A stretch of 64,000 nucleotides of DNA from Colwellia polaris (lineage in GTDB: Bacteria > Pseudomonadota > Gammaproteobacteria > Enterobacterales > Alteromonadaceae): assembly GCF_002104515.1 (NCBI RefSeq), contig NZ_NBOE01000003.1, forward strand, positions 62,001-126,000, given 5' to 3'. Position 1 is the first letter of the stretch; each line of letters begins with the position of its first letter. Below, in pieces: positions 1 through 8,724 of this stretch. The notes under the pieces were generated by a model, which saw only the letters and a program-made list of their open reading frames with translations, was not told where the DNA came from and ran no database searches. A program made the position numbers and the translations under genes.

Positions 1-126
1 CAATTTACTGGCGCAACTATAACCCCGAGAGCTGTAGTTAAAACGGTAAGAAAAACAATCGAATATTTTGAGAGTAATCAAGAGCGTATTTTTTCTACCG
101 CCAGTAATTGTGGAGTTTACCCATGA
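1..126 (+). CDS. rsxG: RsxG/RnfG, electron transport complex subunit G (C-terminal fragment)
   Basis: An open frame runs from the first base of the window to a TGA at 124-126 and encodes the last 41 residues of a protein. Near its start is the segment [12 protein letters not shown]. The S/T-GAT motif is the site where RnfG/NqrC family proteins carry covalently bound FMN on the threonine. The stop overlaps the rsxE start as ATGA, as expected for the rsxABCDGE operon of the membrane Rnf/Rsx complex. That complex couples electron transfer to ion movement and, in E. coli, helps reduce SoxR. The 5' part lies outside the window. Confidence 0.85.
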   Translation, partial: QFTGATITPRAVVKTVRKTIEYFESNQERIFSTASNCGVYP

Positions 127-827
127 AAATAAATCCAGAATATAAAGAACTCGCATGGCAAGGTTTATGGAAAAATAACCCAGGGCTTGTGCAGTTGCTT
201 GGCCTTTGCCCTTTACTTGCTGTCACATCAACGGTTGTTAACGCCTTAGGCTTAGGCATAGCAACGCTGTTTGTGCTTATTTGTTCGAATGCTACCGTGT
301 CTGCCATAAGACAATGGGTACCTAAAGAAATTCGTATTCCAATTTTCGTTCTTATTATTGCCACTTTTGTTACCTGTGTGCAATTACTCATGAACGCCTA
401 TACCTACGATTTATATCAATCGTTAGGTATATTCTTACCGCTTATTGTGACTAACTGCGCCATTATTGGTCGTGCCGAAGCCTACGCCTCTAAAAACCCG
501 ATCAAACAAGCAAGCTTCGATGGTTTAATGATGGGCCTTGGCTTCTTGGCAGTACTTCTGGTGCTTGGTGCGATACGTGAAATATTAGGCCAAGGAACAT
601 TATTTGATGGTGCAAACTTATTTCTTGGTGAATGGGCGACTCAACTTAAAATAGAAGTTTACCAGCTTGATAGCCAGTTTTTATTAGCCATACTTCCTCC
701 GGGTGCTTTTATTACTATGGGCTTTTTAATTGCAGGTAAAAATGCTATTGATCAAAAAATAGCGCAAGCTAAACCTAAAAAATTAGAACAAGCCATTGAG
801 CGTGTACGTGTAAACTTTGAAAGTTAA
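123..827 (+). CDS. rsxE: RsxE/RnfE, electron transport complex subunit E
   Basis: Integral membrane subunit of the Rsx/Rnf complex. The 234-residue product begins [19 protein letters not shown], and the [17 protein letters not shown] stretch at about residues 17-33 is typical of RnfE/NqrD proteins. Several hydrophobic segments follow, with polar breaks such as [14 protein letters not shown] chose the ATG at 123 because it overlaps the rsxG stop by 4 bases (ATGA). A TTG at 108 would extend the frame into rsxG and is less likely. The gene order rsxG-rsxE-nth is the same as in E. coli. Confidence 0.95.
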   Translation: MKINPEYKELAWQGLWKNNPGLVQLLGLCPLLAVTSTVVNALGLGIATLFVLICSNATVSAIRQWVPKEIRIPIFVLIIATFVTCVQLLMNAYTYDLYQSLGIFLPLIVTNCAIIGRAEAYASKNPIKQASFDGLMMGLGFLAVLLVLGAIREILGQGTLFDGANLFLGEWATQLKIEVYQLDSQFLLAILPPGAFITMGFLIAGKNAIDQKIAQAKPKKLEQAIERVRVNFES

Positions 828-875
828 CACGACATATTTACTTGAAACTTAAAGTATAAAGAATCAAAAAGCCTG

Positions 876-1538
876 ATGAATAAAGATAAAAGAATAGAAA
901 TGCTAACTCGGTTAAGGGATAACAATCCAAACCCGACCACCGAGCTAAATTTTTCCAGCCCTTTTGAGCTTTTAATTGCGGTACTGTTATCGGCTCAATC
1001 AACCGACGTTGGAGTTAATAAGGCTACGGATAAATTATATCCTGTCGCTAATACCCCACAAGCTATACTTGACTTAGGCCTTGATGGCCTAAAATCTTAT
1101 ATTAAAACCATTGGCTTATTTAATACTAAAGCAGTAAACACGATTAAAACCTGTCAAATGTTAATAGATTTGCATGGCGGTGAAGTGCCTGAAAACAGAG
1201 CTGCGCTCGAAGCTCTGCCTGGTGTTGGTCGTAAAACGGCTAATGTCGTGTTAAATACCGCATTTGGTTGGCTAAAAGATAACGAAGGTAAATACTTTAT
1301 TGCCGTTGATACCCATATTCAACGCGTAGCTAACCGCACAGGTTATGCTAAAGGTAAAACAGTTGAAGAAACCGAACAAAATATTGTTAAAAATACCCCA
1401 AGAAAAACTGAATTTTTCTTTAACTTGCACCACTGGTTAATACTGCACGGTCGCTATACTTGTGTAGCAAGAAAACCACGATGTGGCTCGTGTATTCTAG
1501 AAGACTTATGCGACTTTAAAGATAAAACTGAAGACTAA
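876..1538 (+). CDS. nth: Endonuclease III (DNA glycosylase/AP lyase)
   Basis: Base-excision repair enzyme that removes oxidised pyrimidines and cleaves the abasic site. The helix-hairpin-helix motif LPGVGRKTANVV contains the catalytic lysine, which falls at residue 120 as in E. coli Nth. The catalytic aspartate is in AVDTHIQR at residue 145, about seven residues later than in E. coli because of a short insertion around GWLKDNEGKYF. The C-terminus carries the [4Fe-4S] ligand pattern C-x6-C-x2-C-x5-C. At 220 residues it is slightly longer than the usual 211. The gene directly follows rsxE, the conserved rsx-nth arrangement, and is probably cotranscribed. Confidence 0.97.
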   Translation: MNKDKRIEMLTRLRDNNPNPTTELNFSSPFELLIAVLLSAQSTDVGVNKATDKLYPVANTPQAILDLGLDGLKSYIKTIGLFNTKAVNTIKTCQMLIDLHGGEVPENRAALEALPGVGRKTANVVLNTAFGWLKDNEGKYFIAVDTHIQRVANRTGYAKGKTVEETEQNIVKNTPRKTEFFFNLHHWLILHGRYTCVARKPRCGSCILEDLCDFKDKTED

Positions 1539-1619
1539 TAGCTAACGCAAAAGTTTACGAAACATATTCATAAGCAATTAATAGCATTATCAATTGAACG
1601 TTAAAAGGATAAATCAACG

Positions 1620-2039
1620 ATGAAATTTTTACACTCGATGGTTCGTGTTAACGACCTAGAAAAATCACTCGACTTTTATATTAAGCATTTAGGTTTAGTA
1701 GAAACTCGCCGTGTTGATATACCTGAAGGTAAATTTAGCTTAATATTTTTAGCAACTGAGCCAGGCGCGGCTGAAATAGAGCTTACCCACAATTGGGGAT
1801 CGGAAGAAGAATATACTGTTGGCAGAAACTTTGGTCATTTAGCCTTTGAAGTTGACGATATTTATGCGTTATGTGAAAAGCTAATGGCTGCTGGTATTAC
1901 CATCAATAGGCCTCCGCGTTGTGGCCATATGGCTTTTGTTAAATCGCCTGATAATATTTCCATTGAATTACTACAAAAAGGCGAAAAACTTGCGCCAAAA
2001 GAACCTTGGTTAAGCATGGAAAACACTGGTAGCTGGTAA
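1620..2039 (+). CDS. gloA: Lactoylglutathione lyase (glyoxalase I), VOC superfamily
   Basis: Cytosolic metalloenzyme expected to convert the methylglyoxal-glutathione hemithioacetal to S-lactoylglutathione. The 139-residue protein has the paired beta-alpha-beta-beta-beta units of the VOC fold. The four expected metal ligands are visible: His in FLHSMVRV near the N-terminus, Glu in EIELTHNW, His in NFGHLAFEV and Glu in SIELLQKG. It starts like E. coli GloA (ML/MVRVxDLxxSxDFY), and its length matches. It follows nth with an 81-bp gap and is followed by a good plus-strand terminator. Sure of the family; the exact substrate is inferred from the close GloA resemblance. Confidence 0.88.
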   Translation: MKFLHSMVRVNDLEKSLDFYIKHLGLVETRRVDIPEGKFSLIFLATEPGAAEIELTHNWGSEEEYTVGRNFGHLAFEVDDIYALCEKLMAAGITINRPPRCGHMAFVKSPDNISIELLQKGEKLAPKEPWLSMENTGSW

Positions 2040-2127
2040 GCTTAGTTGTTCTGTTTTAATAAGAAACAACGTTTACATTAACTTCTGTTATCTACTATCC
2101 TCTTGCACTAGCTCTCGTGAATTAAAG

Positions 2128-2155
2128 CCTGAACTATGATTTAGTTTAGGTTTTT
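2128..2155 (+). terminator. Rho-independent terminator after gloA
   Basis: The arms CCTGAACTA (2128-2136) and TAGTTTAGG (2142-2150) pair over nine positions with one G-T pair and a 5-base loop. A run of five T follows directly. It lies about 90 bases past the gloA stop and in front of the convergent LysR gene. Confidence 0.65.
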
Positions 2156-2208
2156 AGTCATTTTATCTAGCCGTTTTTTGCTAATTATTATTTAATAAAA
2201 AAGAAAAG

Positions 2209-3090
2209 CTATATTTTTATCTCAAGTGTTGATTTTAAGTGCTTAATAAAAGCTTTACTGGCATTTGAGAGCGAATGACTCTTTTTCCAAGCTAAACTCA
2301 GTTTAAATTCAATGTTAGGTTCAAATGGAATTGAGGTCATCTGAGCTTCGTTTTGTAAAATACGCGACAAACATGTGGTTATTCCAACGTTATTACGCAC
2401 TAATGATTTTTGTAATTCAATCAAGTTTGTTTCCATGCGTATATCGAGTTCAACTTGCTGCTGCTTAGCATATTGACTTACCACTTCACGTAAAAAATAC
2501 CCTTGATGAAACAATACTAAAGGCTGTTGGCAAAATTTTGCGAGTGAAACCGTATTTGCTTTCGCCAATGGATGTAAGCTAGACATGCCTGCAACTATTT
2601 CTTGATTTATCAATTGTGTGTAACGCAGCTGCGAATGTTCTATATCGCCACGTATTAGCGCTAAATCTAATTCGCCATTCAGTAACATTTTCTCTAGCGC
2701 TGCTGTGCCTTGATCTATTAATTGAATTTTTATTTTTGGGTATTGTTGCTTAAACTCAGTTAATACTGTTGGGAAATAATAAGAGCCCATCATAGCTGAA
2801 ACGCCAAAGCGAATAGCCCCTTGTTCAAGGTTTTTCAAATCTTCTAACGCTAACTCAACTTGGCCAACTTGGCTTAAGAGCTCAATGGCTAATTTATATA
2901 ACACCTCGCCTTCTGCAGTTAATAAGGCATTTTTTTCTGCTCGATTTATTAGCTTGAGCCCAACTTCATGCTCTAGTTTTTGTATCGCAATGGTTAACGC
3001 TGGCTGAGCAATACCTATTTTTTCAGCTGTGCGAGTAAAGTTACCTAATTGGGCTAACTGGCAAAAATATTCAAGGCGTTTTAAGTTCAT
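2209..3090 (-). CDS. LysR-family transcriptional regulator, likely of the adjacent glutarate pathway genes
   Basis: A 293-residue protein of standard LysR layout. The N-terminal winged helix-turn-helix (residues about 1-60, FCQLAQLGNFTRTAEKIGIAQPALT) is followed by a linker helix and a periplasmic-binding-protein-like effector domain that begins around GAIRFGVSAMMGS. The gene is transcribed divergently from the glutaryl-CoA dehydrogenase gene across a 128-bp AT-rich intergenic region, the usual position of an autoregulated LysR activator. In Pseudomonas a LysR protein (GcdR) controls gcdH-gcdG in the same arrangement, so control of the neighbours, perhaps in response to glutarate, is a reasonable inference. 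The effector cannot be read from the sequence. Confidence 0.9.
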   Translation of the reverse strand: MNLKRLEYFCQLAQLGNFTRTAEKIGIAQPALTIAIQKLEHEVGLKLINRAEKNALLTAEGEVLYKLAIELLSQVGQVELALEDLKNLEQGAIRFGVSAMMGSYYFPTVLTEFKQQYPKIKIQLIDQGTAALEKMLLNGELDLALIRGDIEHSQLRYTQLINQEIVAGMSSLHPLAKANTVSLAKFCQQPLVLFHQGYFLREVVSQYAKQQQVELDIRMETNLIELQKSLVRNNVGITTCLSRILQNEAQMTSIPFEPNIEFKLSLAWKKSHSLSNASKAFIKHLKSTLEIKI

Positions 3091-3218
3091 AGTAGCTCAT
3101 CATAAATAAAATATATCAAACAAATAAAAACTATATATTATATTTATTTATCTATTAAAGGTAGAGTGAGATCATAATTTAAAAACACGACTAAATACTC
3201 ACGCAACAAGGTATTCAA
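3091..3218. promoter_or_regulatory. Divergent intergenic region (LysR regulator / gcdH)
   Basis: A 128-bp, strongly AT-rich spacer between divergent start codons. Around 3118-3155 it holds a run of A/T tracts with imperfect dyad symmetry (AAATAAAAA against TATTTATTT), where a LysR operator and overlapping promoters would be expected. I cannot single out one T-N11-A box with confidence. Confidence 0.4.
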
Positions 3219-4400
3219 ATGACAAAAACATTAGCCGCATTCAATTGGCAAGATCCTATGCTTTTAGATAATCAGCTCACTGAAGAAGAGCGTATGATCC
3301 GTGATACCGCTTATAACTATTGCCAAGAAAAATTGCTGTCACGGGTGCTTGAGGCTAATAGACATGAACATTTCGACCGTGAAATTATGCGAGAATTAGG
3401 TCAACTAGGCTTGTTAGGTGCCACGTTACCGGCTAAATATGGCTGCAGTGAAGTTAATTATGTTAGTTATGGCTTAATTGCACGTGAAGTAGAGCGAGTA
3501 GATAGTGGTTATCGTAGTGCAATGAGTGTGCAGTCATCATTAGTTATGCACCCCATTTATGCATACGGTACTGAAGAGCAACGTATGAAATATTTGCCTA
3601 AACTTGCTTCTGGTGAATGGGTTGGTTGTTTTGGTTTAACTGAACCAAACTCAGGTAGCGATCCGGCTTCTATGACCACTCATGCCAAGAAGGTCGAAGG
3701 TGGATATCGTATAACCGGCAATAAAATGTGGATCACCAATTCGCCCATTGCTGATGTTTTTGTAGTTTGGGCTAAGCTCGAAGGGAAAATTAGAGGCTTC
3801 GTACTAGAAAAAGGCATGACAGGCTTATCTGCCCCTAAAATTGAAGGTAAATTTTCTTTACGCGCTTCAGTAACTGGCGAAATCGTTATGGATAATGTAT
3901 TTGTGCCAGATAAAAACATGTTTCCTGAAATTAGCGGTTTAGCTGGCCCGTTTGGTTGTTTAAATAAAGCACGTTACGGTATTGCTTGGGGTTCATTAGG
4001 TGCAGCAGAGTTTTGCTTTAATGCCGCAAGAACATACACGATTGATCGTCAACAATTTGGGCGTCCTTTAGCGTCAAATCAGTTAATTCAAAAAAAGCTC
4101 GCTGATATGCAAACTGAAATATCACTGGGCTTACAAGGTTGTTTGCAAATGGGCCGTTTAATGGATGCTGACCAATGTCCAGTCGAGTTAATTTCTTTAT
4201 TAAAACGAAACAACTGTGGAAAATCACTTGATATAGCACGTGTTGCTCGTGATATGCACGGTGGTAATGGTATAAGTGATGAATTCGGTGTTATTCGCCA
4301 TATGATTAACCTGGAAGCCGTAAATACCTATGAAGGTACACATGATATACATGCCCTCATTCTCGGACGAGCTATTACTGGTTATCAGGCTTTTTGCTAA
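3219..4400 (+). CDS. gcdH: Glutaryl-CoA dehydrogenase
   Basis: FAD-dependent acyl-CoA dehydrogenase expected to oxidise and decarboxylate glutaryl-CoA to crotonyl-CoA, late in lysine and glutarate degradation. The 393-residue protein has the family signature [17 protein letters not shown] and the substrate-binding region [18 protein letters not shown]. The catalytic base is in [10 protein letters not shown] at Glu372, the position used by medium-chain-type and glutaryl-CoA dehydrogenases. The N-terminal [19 protein letters not shown] is typical of bacterial GcdH. The stop overlaps the start of the next gene by one base (TAATG), so the two are coupled. The specific substrate is supported by the CoA-transferase partner and the LysR neighbour. 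Confidence 0.92.
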   Translation: MTKTLAAFNWQDPMLLDNQLTEEERMIRDTAYNYCQEKLLSRVLEANRHEHFDREIMRELGQLGLLGATLPAKYGCSEVNYVSYGLIAREVERVDSGYRSAMSVQSSLVMHPIYAYGTEEQRMKYLPKLASGEWVGCFGLTEPNSGSDPASMTTHAKKVEGGYRITGNKMWITNSPIADVFVVWAKLEGKIRGFVLEKGMTGLSAPKIEGKFSLRASVTGEIVMDNVFVPDKNMFPEISGLAGPFGCLNKARYGIAWGSLGAAEFCFNAARTYTIDRQQFGRPLASNQLIQKKLADMQTEISLGLQGCLQMGRLMDADQCPVELISLLKRNNCGKSLDIARVARDMHGGNGISDEFGVIRHMINLEAVNTYEGTHDIHALILGRAITGYQAFC

Positions 4401-5614
4401 TGACAAGTGCATTAGGGAACATTAAGGTTGTCGATTTAAGTCGAATATTAGCTGGGCCATGGGCTTCGCAAATGTTAGCTGACATGGGGGCAGAAGTAAT
4501 TAAAGTTGAACGCCCTCACAAAGGAGACGACACACGGTTTTGGGGTCCTCCTTTTATAAAAACTGCCTGCGGTGACCAACCGCCACAAGCAGCTTACTTT
4601 CACTGTGTAAACCGCAATAAAAAATCGATAGCAATCGACATAACACAACAAGCTGGTCAACAAGTTATAAAAGACTTAATCATGCAGGCTGATGTACTCA
4701 TTGAAAACTATAAAGTCGGTGGATTAGCAAAATACAACCTTGATTATGACAGTGTAAAAGCACTTAATCCTCGTTTAGTTTATTGCTCTATTACCGGCTT
4801 TGGTCAAAGCGGCCCAAGTGCCCATAAAGCAGGTTACGATGCCATGATACAAGGTGAAGGCGGCTTAATGAGTTTAACTGGCCAGCCTGATGGCATGCCA
4901 ATGAAAGTTGGCGTGGCCGTTGTTGATGTAATGACAGGTTTATACAGTTGTAATGCAATACTGGCAGCGTTGATGGCTCGACATCAAACTAATCAAGGGC
5001 AACACATCGATATTGCCCTGCTCGATGTGCAAGTAGCAACGTTAGCCAATCAAGGGATGAATTATTTAGCAACCAGTAAAAACCCACAAAGATTAGGCAA
5101 TGAACATCCTAACATTGTCCCGTATCAAACCTTTGCAACACAAGATGGCAGTCTCATTTTAGCTATTGGTAACGATAATCAATTTATCAAATTTTGTCAG
5201 GTTGCTAACTGCCCTAGCCTTGCTGACGATGCATTATATGCTACAAATGCTCAGCGTGTGGTTAATCGAAGCAAGCTTATTCCATTGTTAGCAACCAAAC
5301 TTGCTTCGCATCCTACCCTTTGGTGGATAGAGCAACTTGAGTCGGTCGCGGTTCCCTGTGGGGCCGTTAATACCTTAGAGCAAGTGTTTAATCATCCGCA
5401 AATTAAACACCGTGAAATGGTAAAACACGTTGCCAATCAACAAGGAGAGTTAATTAAAACAATTGCATCACCCATCAATTTATCAGCAACACCTCTACAG
5501 TATCACAGCGCTTCGCCTGACTTAGGACAACATAGTTATGAGGTTTTAACGAACTTACTTGCTTACACTCAAGCAGATATAAAAAAATTATTTACAGATA
5601 AAATCATCAGCTAA
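4400..5614 (+). CDS. Class III (CaiB/BaiF family) CoA-transferase, probable succinyl-CoA:glutarate CoA-transferase
   Basis: The protein, about 404 residues, belongs to the formyl-CoA transferase/carnitine CoA-transferase family. It opens with LGNIKVVDLSRILAGPWASQ, contains RNKKSIAIDI (about residue 73) and the active-site segment GYDAMIQGEGG, whose aspartate (Asp147) forms the acyl-enzyme anhydride in this family. I used the ATG at 4400, which overlaps the gcdH stop; an upstream TTG at 4394 is unnecessary. In Pseudomonas and in animals, homologues beside glutaryl-CoA dehydrogenase activate glutarate using succinyl-CoA. That function is inferred here from linkage to gcdH. Confidence 0.88.
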   Translation: MTSALGNIKVVDLSRILAGPWASQMLADMGAEVIKVERPHKGDDTRFWGPPFIKTACGDQPPQAAYFHCVNRNKKSIAIDITQQAGQQVIKDLIMQADVLIENYKVGGLAKYNLDYDSVKALNPRLVYCSITGFGQSGPSAHKAGYDAMIQGEGGLMSLTGQPDGMPMKVGVAVVDVMTGLYSCNAILAALMARHQTNQGQHIDIALLDVQVATLANQGMNYLATSKNPQRLGNEHPNIVPYQTFATQDGSLILAIGNDNQFIKFCQVANCPSLADDALYATNAQRVVNRSKLIPLLATKLASHPTLWWIEQLESVAVPCGAVNTLEQVFNHPQIKHREMVKHVANQQGELIKTIASPINLSATPLQYHSASPDLGQHSYEVLTNLLAYTQADIKKLFTDKIIS

Positions 5615-5618
5615 ACAA

Positions 5619-5649
5619 ACGGATAAGGTATTAATTTTACATTATCCGT
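5619..5649 (+). terminator. Candidate terminator hairpin after the gcdH operon
   Basis: ACGGATAA (5619-5626) and TTATCCGT (5642-5649) are perfect 8-base arms around a 15-base AT-rich loop, four bases past the CoA-transferase stop codon. There is no clean T-run, so termination efficiency is uncertain. Confidence 0.4.
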
Positions 5650-5847
5650 ATTCTTAACATAAAGTCGATACAACGAATTATTAACTCACCCAATACACTT
5701 CGATTCAATTCAAAACCTATAAAATTACAGCAAACGCTTATTGGTAACACAGGGTTGAAATAGCTAATTTCTGATAAGTCACTATCACGTGTGCTTAATT
5801 CACGTTAATATACTGAATTAATTACTCAAAATATTATTCAAAAATTC

Positions 5848-6381
5848 ATGGCCTTAAAATCAACCATCAATAAAGCGACTGTTCATTTATCAGATATGGA
5901 TCGTAACTATTACGACACCATACAACTGACCATAGCGCAACACCCGTCTGAAACCGATCGTCGTATGATGATCCGCCTTATCGCTTATGTGTTAAACGCC
6001 AGTGAAAACCTGCAATTTGGTAAAGGTGTGAGTGATGAAGACGAAGCAGCCATTTGGCGAATTAATTACAGTGAAGTTATCGAGTTGTGGATTGAACTGG
6101 GGCAACTCGACGAAAAACGTCTTAAAAAAGCCTGTAATCGCGCACAAGAAGTAAAACTGTATTGCTATGGCAGTAGTGTAGACACTTGGTGGCAACAGTC
6201 TAAAAGTAAGTTGAATCAATTTAGTAAACTGTCAATTGAATCTTTTAGTGAAGAAACAGCGCAAGCATTAGAACTGTTAGCTGACCGCTCCATGGAATTT
6301 CAAATTAGCATTCAAGATGCCCAAGTTTGGCTGACCAGTGGCGAACAATCCTTGTTAATTGAACTAACGAAACTTAAGTAA
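5848..6381 (+). CDS. yaeQ: YaeQ family protein
   Basis: A 177-residue protein recognised as YaeQ by its start (MALKSTINKATVHLSDMDR), the stretch QHPSETDRRMMIRLIAY and the later EDEAAIWRINYSEVIELWIELG. The length agrees with E. coli YaeQ (181). YaeQ proteins have a PD-(D/E)XK nuclease-like fold. They were described as suppressing the haemolytic defect of rfaH mutants, but no biochemical role is established. In E. coli yaeQ lies near tilS, which is also in this window. No regulatory signal stands out in the 233-bp upstream spacer. Confidence 0.9.
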   Translation: MALKSTINKATVHLSDMDRNYYDTIQLTIAQHPSETDRRMMIRLIAYVLNASENLQFGKGVSDEDEAAIWRINYSEVIELWIELGQLDEKRLKKACNRAQEVKLYCYGSSVDTWWQQSKSKLNQFSKLSIESFSEETAQALELLADRSMEFQISIQDAQVWLTSGEQSLLIELTKLK

Positions 6382-6513
6382 CCTGAACTCTAGATAAGCA
6401 GCACTTGCTCAAAGCACACACATTCGCTTGCAGTTAGTGGCTTACTTTACTTTTTTTATGCTGTTGTAAAGTTTCGCTTCAGCTATGATAACTTTATGAT
6501 TAATTGAACTAGA

Positions 6514-7878
6514 ATGACAAAAACTATGATGAAAAAATTAAAGTTTATCCCTAAGAAAAAACAACATTCGACACTAAAAACTGTTTTAGTATCTCTCTTA
6601 ATTACCAGTTCATTTTACACTACGGCTGAAATAATACCGTCTGAACAGGTTATAAAAGATATTACATATTTAGCGTCTGACGATTTAAAGGGCCGTGCAA
6701 GCTTTAGTCCTGAGATTGACAAAGCCGCAAATTATATTGCTAAACGTTTTGCTGAAATTGGTCTTCAGCCATTGCACAGCGAGAGTTTTTTACAAACATT
6801 TACTGTTAGTCAAATACAACCGAATACACTGAGTGTTAATCTAAATGGCGAAAAAATTAGTCCTAAAAATACGGCTATAGCTTCAACAATAGAAAAGCTT
6901 GAATGGGATAGTAATGTTGCTCAAGTGCATATTATTAATAAAGATGATGATATGCGAACAGCCTTAAGAGAGTTAAATCAGCAAGGTGGACAGCATTTAA
7001 TCGTTATCGATAATTCACATAAGAAAACTTTTAAAGCTTATCAAGGGTATTTTAATCGTGGCTTAACTAAGCTTTCACTTGAACACTCTGGCGCACTTGT
7101 TTTGGTATTACGCGATGACAATAGCGTTGAAAGTAAAATTGAACAATATAAGGTGAGCGCCAGCGCAACAATTACGCAACAAACATTAACCAATGTTGTT
7201 GGTGTTCTTCCCGGTAAACAAAGCCCTGAAGACATTGTTTTATACTCTTCACATTATGATCATTTAGGTGTTACTGAAGATGGTAAGCAAATTTATAATG
7301 GCGCTGATGACGATGCTTCAGGCACTACAGCGGTATTAAACTTAGCACAGTTTTTTGCTAATAAAGGCGACAATAAACGCAGCTTAATGTTTAGTGCATT
7401 TACTGCTGAAGAAATTGGCGGCTTTGGTTCAAAGTATTTTTCGCAGCAACTTAATCCTGACCATGTTGTTGCGATGATCAATATTGAAATGATCGGTAAA
7501 CCATCTAAGTTTGGAGCTGGCACGATTTGGATGACAGGTATGGAACGCTCGAACTTAGGTGAGCTACTGAATAAAAATCTCGTAGAAATTAACACAAAAA
7601 TTTATCAAGACCCGTATCCAGAGCAAGGCTTATTCTATCGTTCTGACAACGCCACGCTAGCCCGATTAGGTGTGCCTGCACACAGTTTTAGCAGCACACA
7701 ACTTGATAAAGATCAGCATTATCATAAGGTAACTGACGATATTAATAGCTTAGATCTTTCGTCAATGCATAAAGTAATAGAAACTTTAGCCACCGCGACT
7801 CAACCATTAGTTGACGGTTTAGCAACACCTACACGTATTGATAAAGCACAGGTGCGCTCAACGGGTAAGATTTACTAA
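6514..7878 (+). CDS. Secreted M28-family zinc peptidase
   Basis: A 454-residue exported peptidase. A basic N-terminus and a hydrophobic core (about residues 22-36, TVLVSLLITSSF) look like a signal peptide. The catalytic domain shows M28 signatures: SSHYDHLG with His247, GADDDASG at about 263-270 with the bridging aspartate, and AEE at about 298-300 with the catalytic and metal-binding glutamates. DQHYHKVTDD near the C-terminus supplies the last histidine. Family members are aminopeptidases or carboxypeptidases that use two zinc ions. NIEMIG stands where many relatives have an aspartate, so one ligand may be Glu. The cleavage specificity cannot be read from the sequence. Confidence 0.87.
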   Translation: MTKTMMKKLKFIPKKKQHSTLKTVLVSLLITSSFYTTAEIIPSEQVIKDITYLASDDLKGRASFSPEIDKAANYIAKRFAEIGLQPLHSESFLQTFTVSQIQPNTLSVNLNGEKISPKNTAIASTIEKLEWDSNVAQVHIINKDDDMRTALRELNQQGGQHLIVIDNSHKKTFKAYQGYFNRGLTKLSLEHSGALVLVLRDDNSVESKIEQYKVSASATITQQTLTNVVGVLPGKQSPEDIVLYSSHYDHLGVTEDGKQIYNGADDDASGTTAVLNLAQFFANKGDNKRSLMFSAFTAEEIGGFGSKYFSQQLNPDHVVAMINIEMIGKPSKFGAGTIWMTGMERSNLGELLNKNLVEINTKIYQDPYPEQGLFYRSDNATLARLGVPAHSFSSTQLDKDQHYHKVTDDINSLDLSSMHKVIETLATATQPLVDGLATPTRIDKAQVRSTGKIY

Positions 7879-7901
7879 CATATTGAGAATAATCGCTGAG
7901 C

Positions 7902-7958
7902 CATAAGCCATGATAAATGATACGTGATACGTGATACATAATGGTTTTATGGCTTATG
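7902..7958. repeat. Inverted repeat enclosing a 7-base tandem repeat
   Basis: Arms CATAAGCCAT (7902-7911) and ATGGCTTATG (7949-7958) are perfect 10-base complements. The 37-base interior contains three consecutive heptamers of the form (A/G)TGATAC (about 7917-7937). It lies between the convergent M28 peptidase and GNAT genes. It could act as a transcript-end hairpin or be a small repeat element. There is no T-run. Confidence 0.5.
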
Positions 7959-8038
7959 CGTATTAAATCTATTTTCAATGATTTATACCCTAGATTCAGC
8001 GCTGAATTTATCACTTACCTTGTTTAACCATTAAAACA

Positions 8039-8530
8039 TTAATGTTGGCACTGCCAACGCATTTTAAACTCCAAAGCATTGCGCTCAGTTACCATAAAAC
8101 CATGACGAAGATATAACGCCTTTGCAGGATTATGTAATAACACATTTAAGGTTATATCGAGCTGTTTCTCTTGTGCTTTTTGCTTAACTAAATCAAGTAC
8201 CCTCCCGCCAATACCCAAACCTTGATAAGCCGGTAATAATTGAAATTGTCTGACATGAATTTTATCGGGAAATAAGCCTAATTTTAATAAACCAATGCTA
8301 TCGTTTTCAATCAGAATAAGATGAGAATCAGCAAAAAATTCATCAATACGTTTTAAATGAGCGTTGTCATCAAGGTAAATTCCCGCCAGTTGTAAATGTT
8401 GATCCATAGCGGTTTTTCGCAAGGTTAACAAAAATGCTCTATCCGCTAACGTAGCTCGGCGGAAACTAATCATTGCAGAACGCTTTGACGAATTGCTTTT
8501 CTGCTTAAGAACTTGTGAAATTTTTGCCAT
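8039..8530 (-). CDS. GNAT-family N-acetyltransferase
   Basis: A 163-residue protein with a GNAT acetyl-CoA-binding core. The beta4-alpha3 region reads QFQLLPAYQGLGIGGRVL, matching the Q/R-x-x-G-x-G/A pyrophosphate-binding motif, and the C-terminal YLRHGFMVTERN is typical of the family. The body of the domain starts at MISFRRATLADR, so the ATG at 8473 is a realistic alternative start; the 19 residues before it are basic and not part of the fold. The substrate is unknown. The gene is convergent with the M28 peptidase gene. Confidence 0.8.
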   Translation of the reverse strand: MAKISQVLKQKSNSSKRSAMISFRRATLADRAFLLTLRKTAMDQHLQLAGIYLDDNAHLKRIDEFFADSHLILIENDSIGLLKLGLFPDKIHVRQFQLLPAYQGLGIGGRVLDLVKQKAQEKQLDITLNVLLHNPAKALYLRHGFMVTERNALEFKMRWQCQH

Positions 8531-8724
8531 TAAGAACCAATAACTAATTAACCCAGATACTTACTATATCAAGTTGATTAATTAGGTAAACCATTTACTC
8601 CTGCAGCTAAAAATTAGTAAAAAGTATTGAAGTAACGCAAAAAAACAGCCATTGAGCGCGCGAAGCTTGATCCGATGACAAAAATAACGGCAATATAAGG
8701 TATAAACTAATATAGGAAAATAAC

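Noticed and set aside
7994-8007. 14-bp perfect palindrome ATTCAGCGCTGAAT
   Set aside because: No loop and no T-run, between convergent genes. It could be a site for a dimeric protein, but nothing else supports it.
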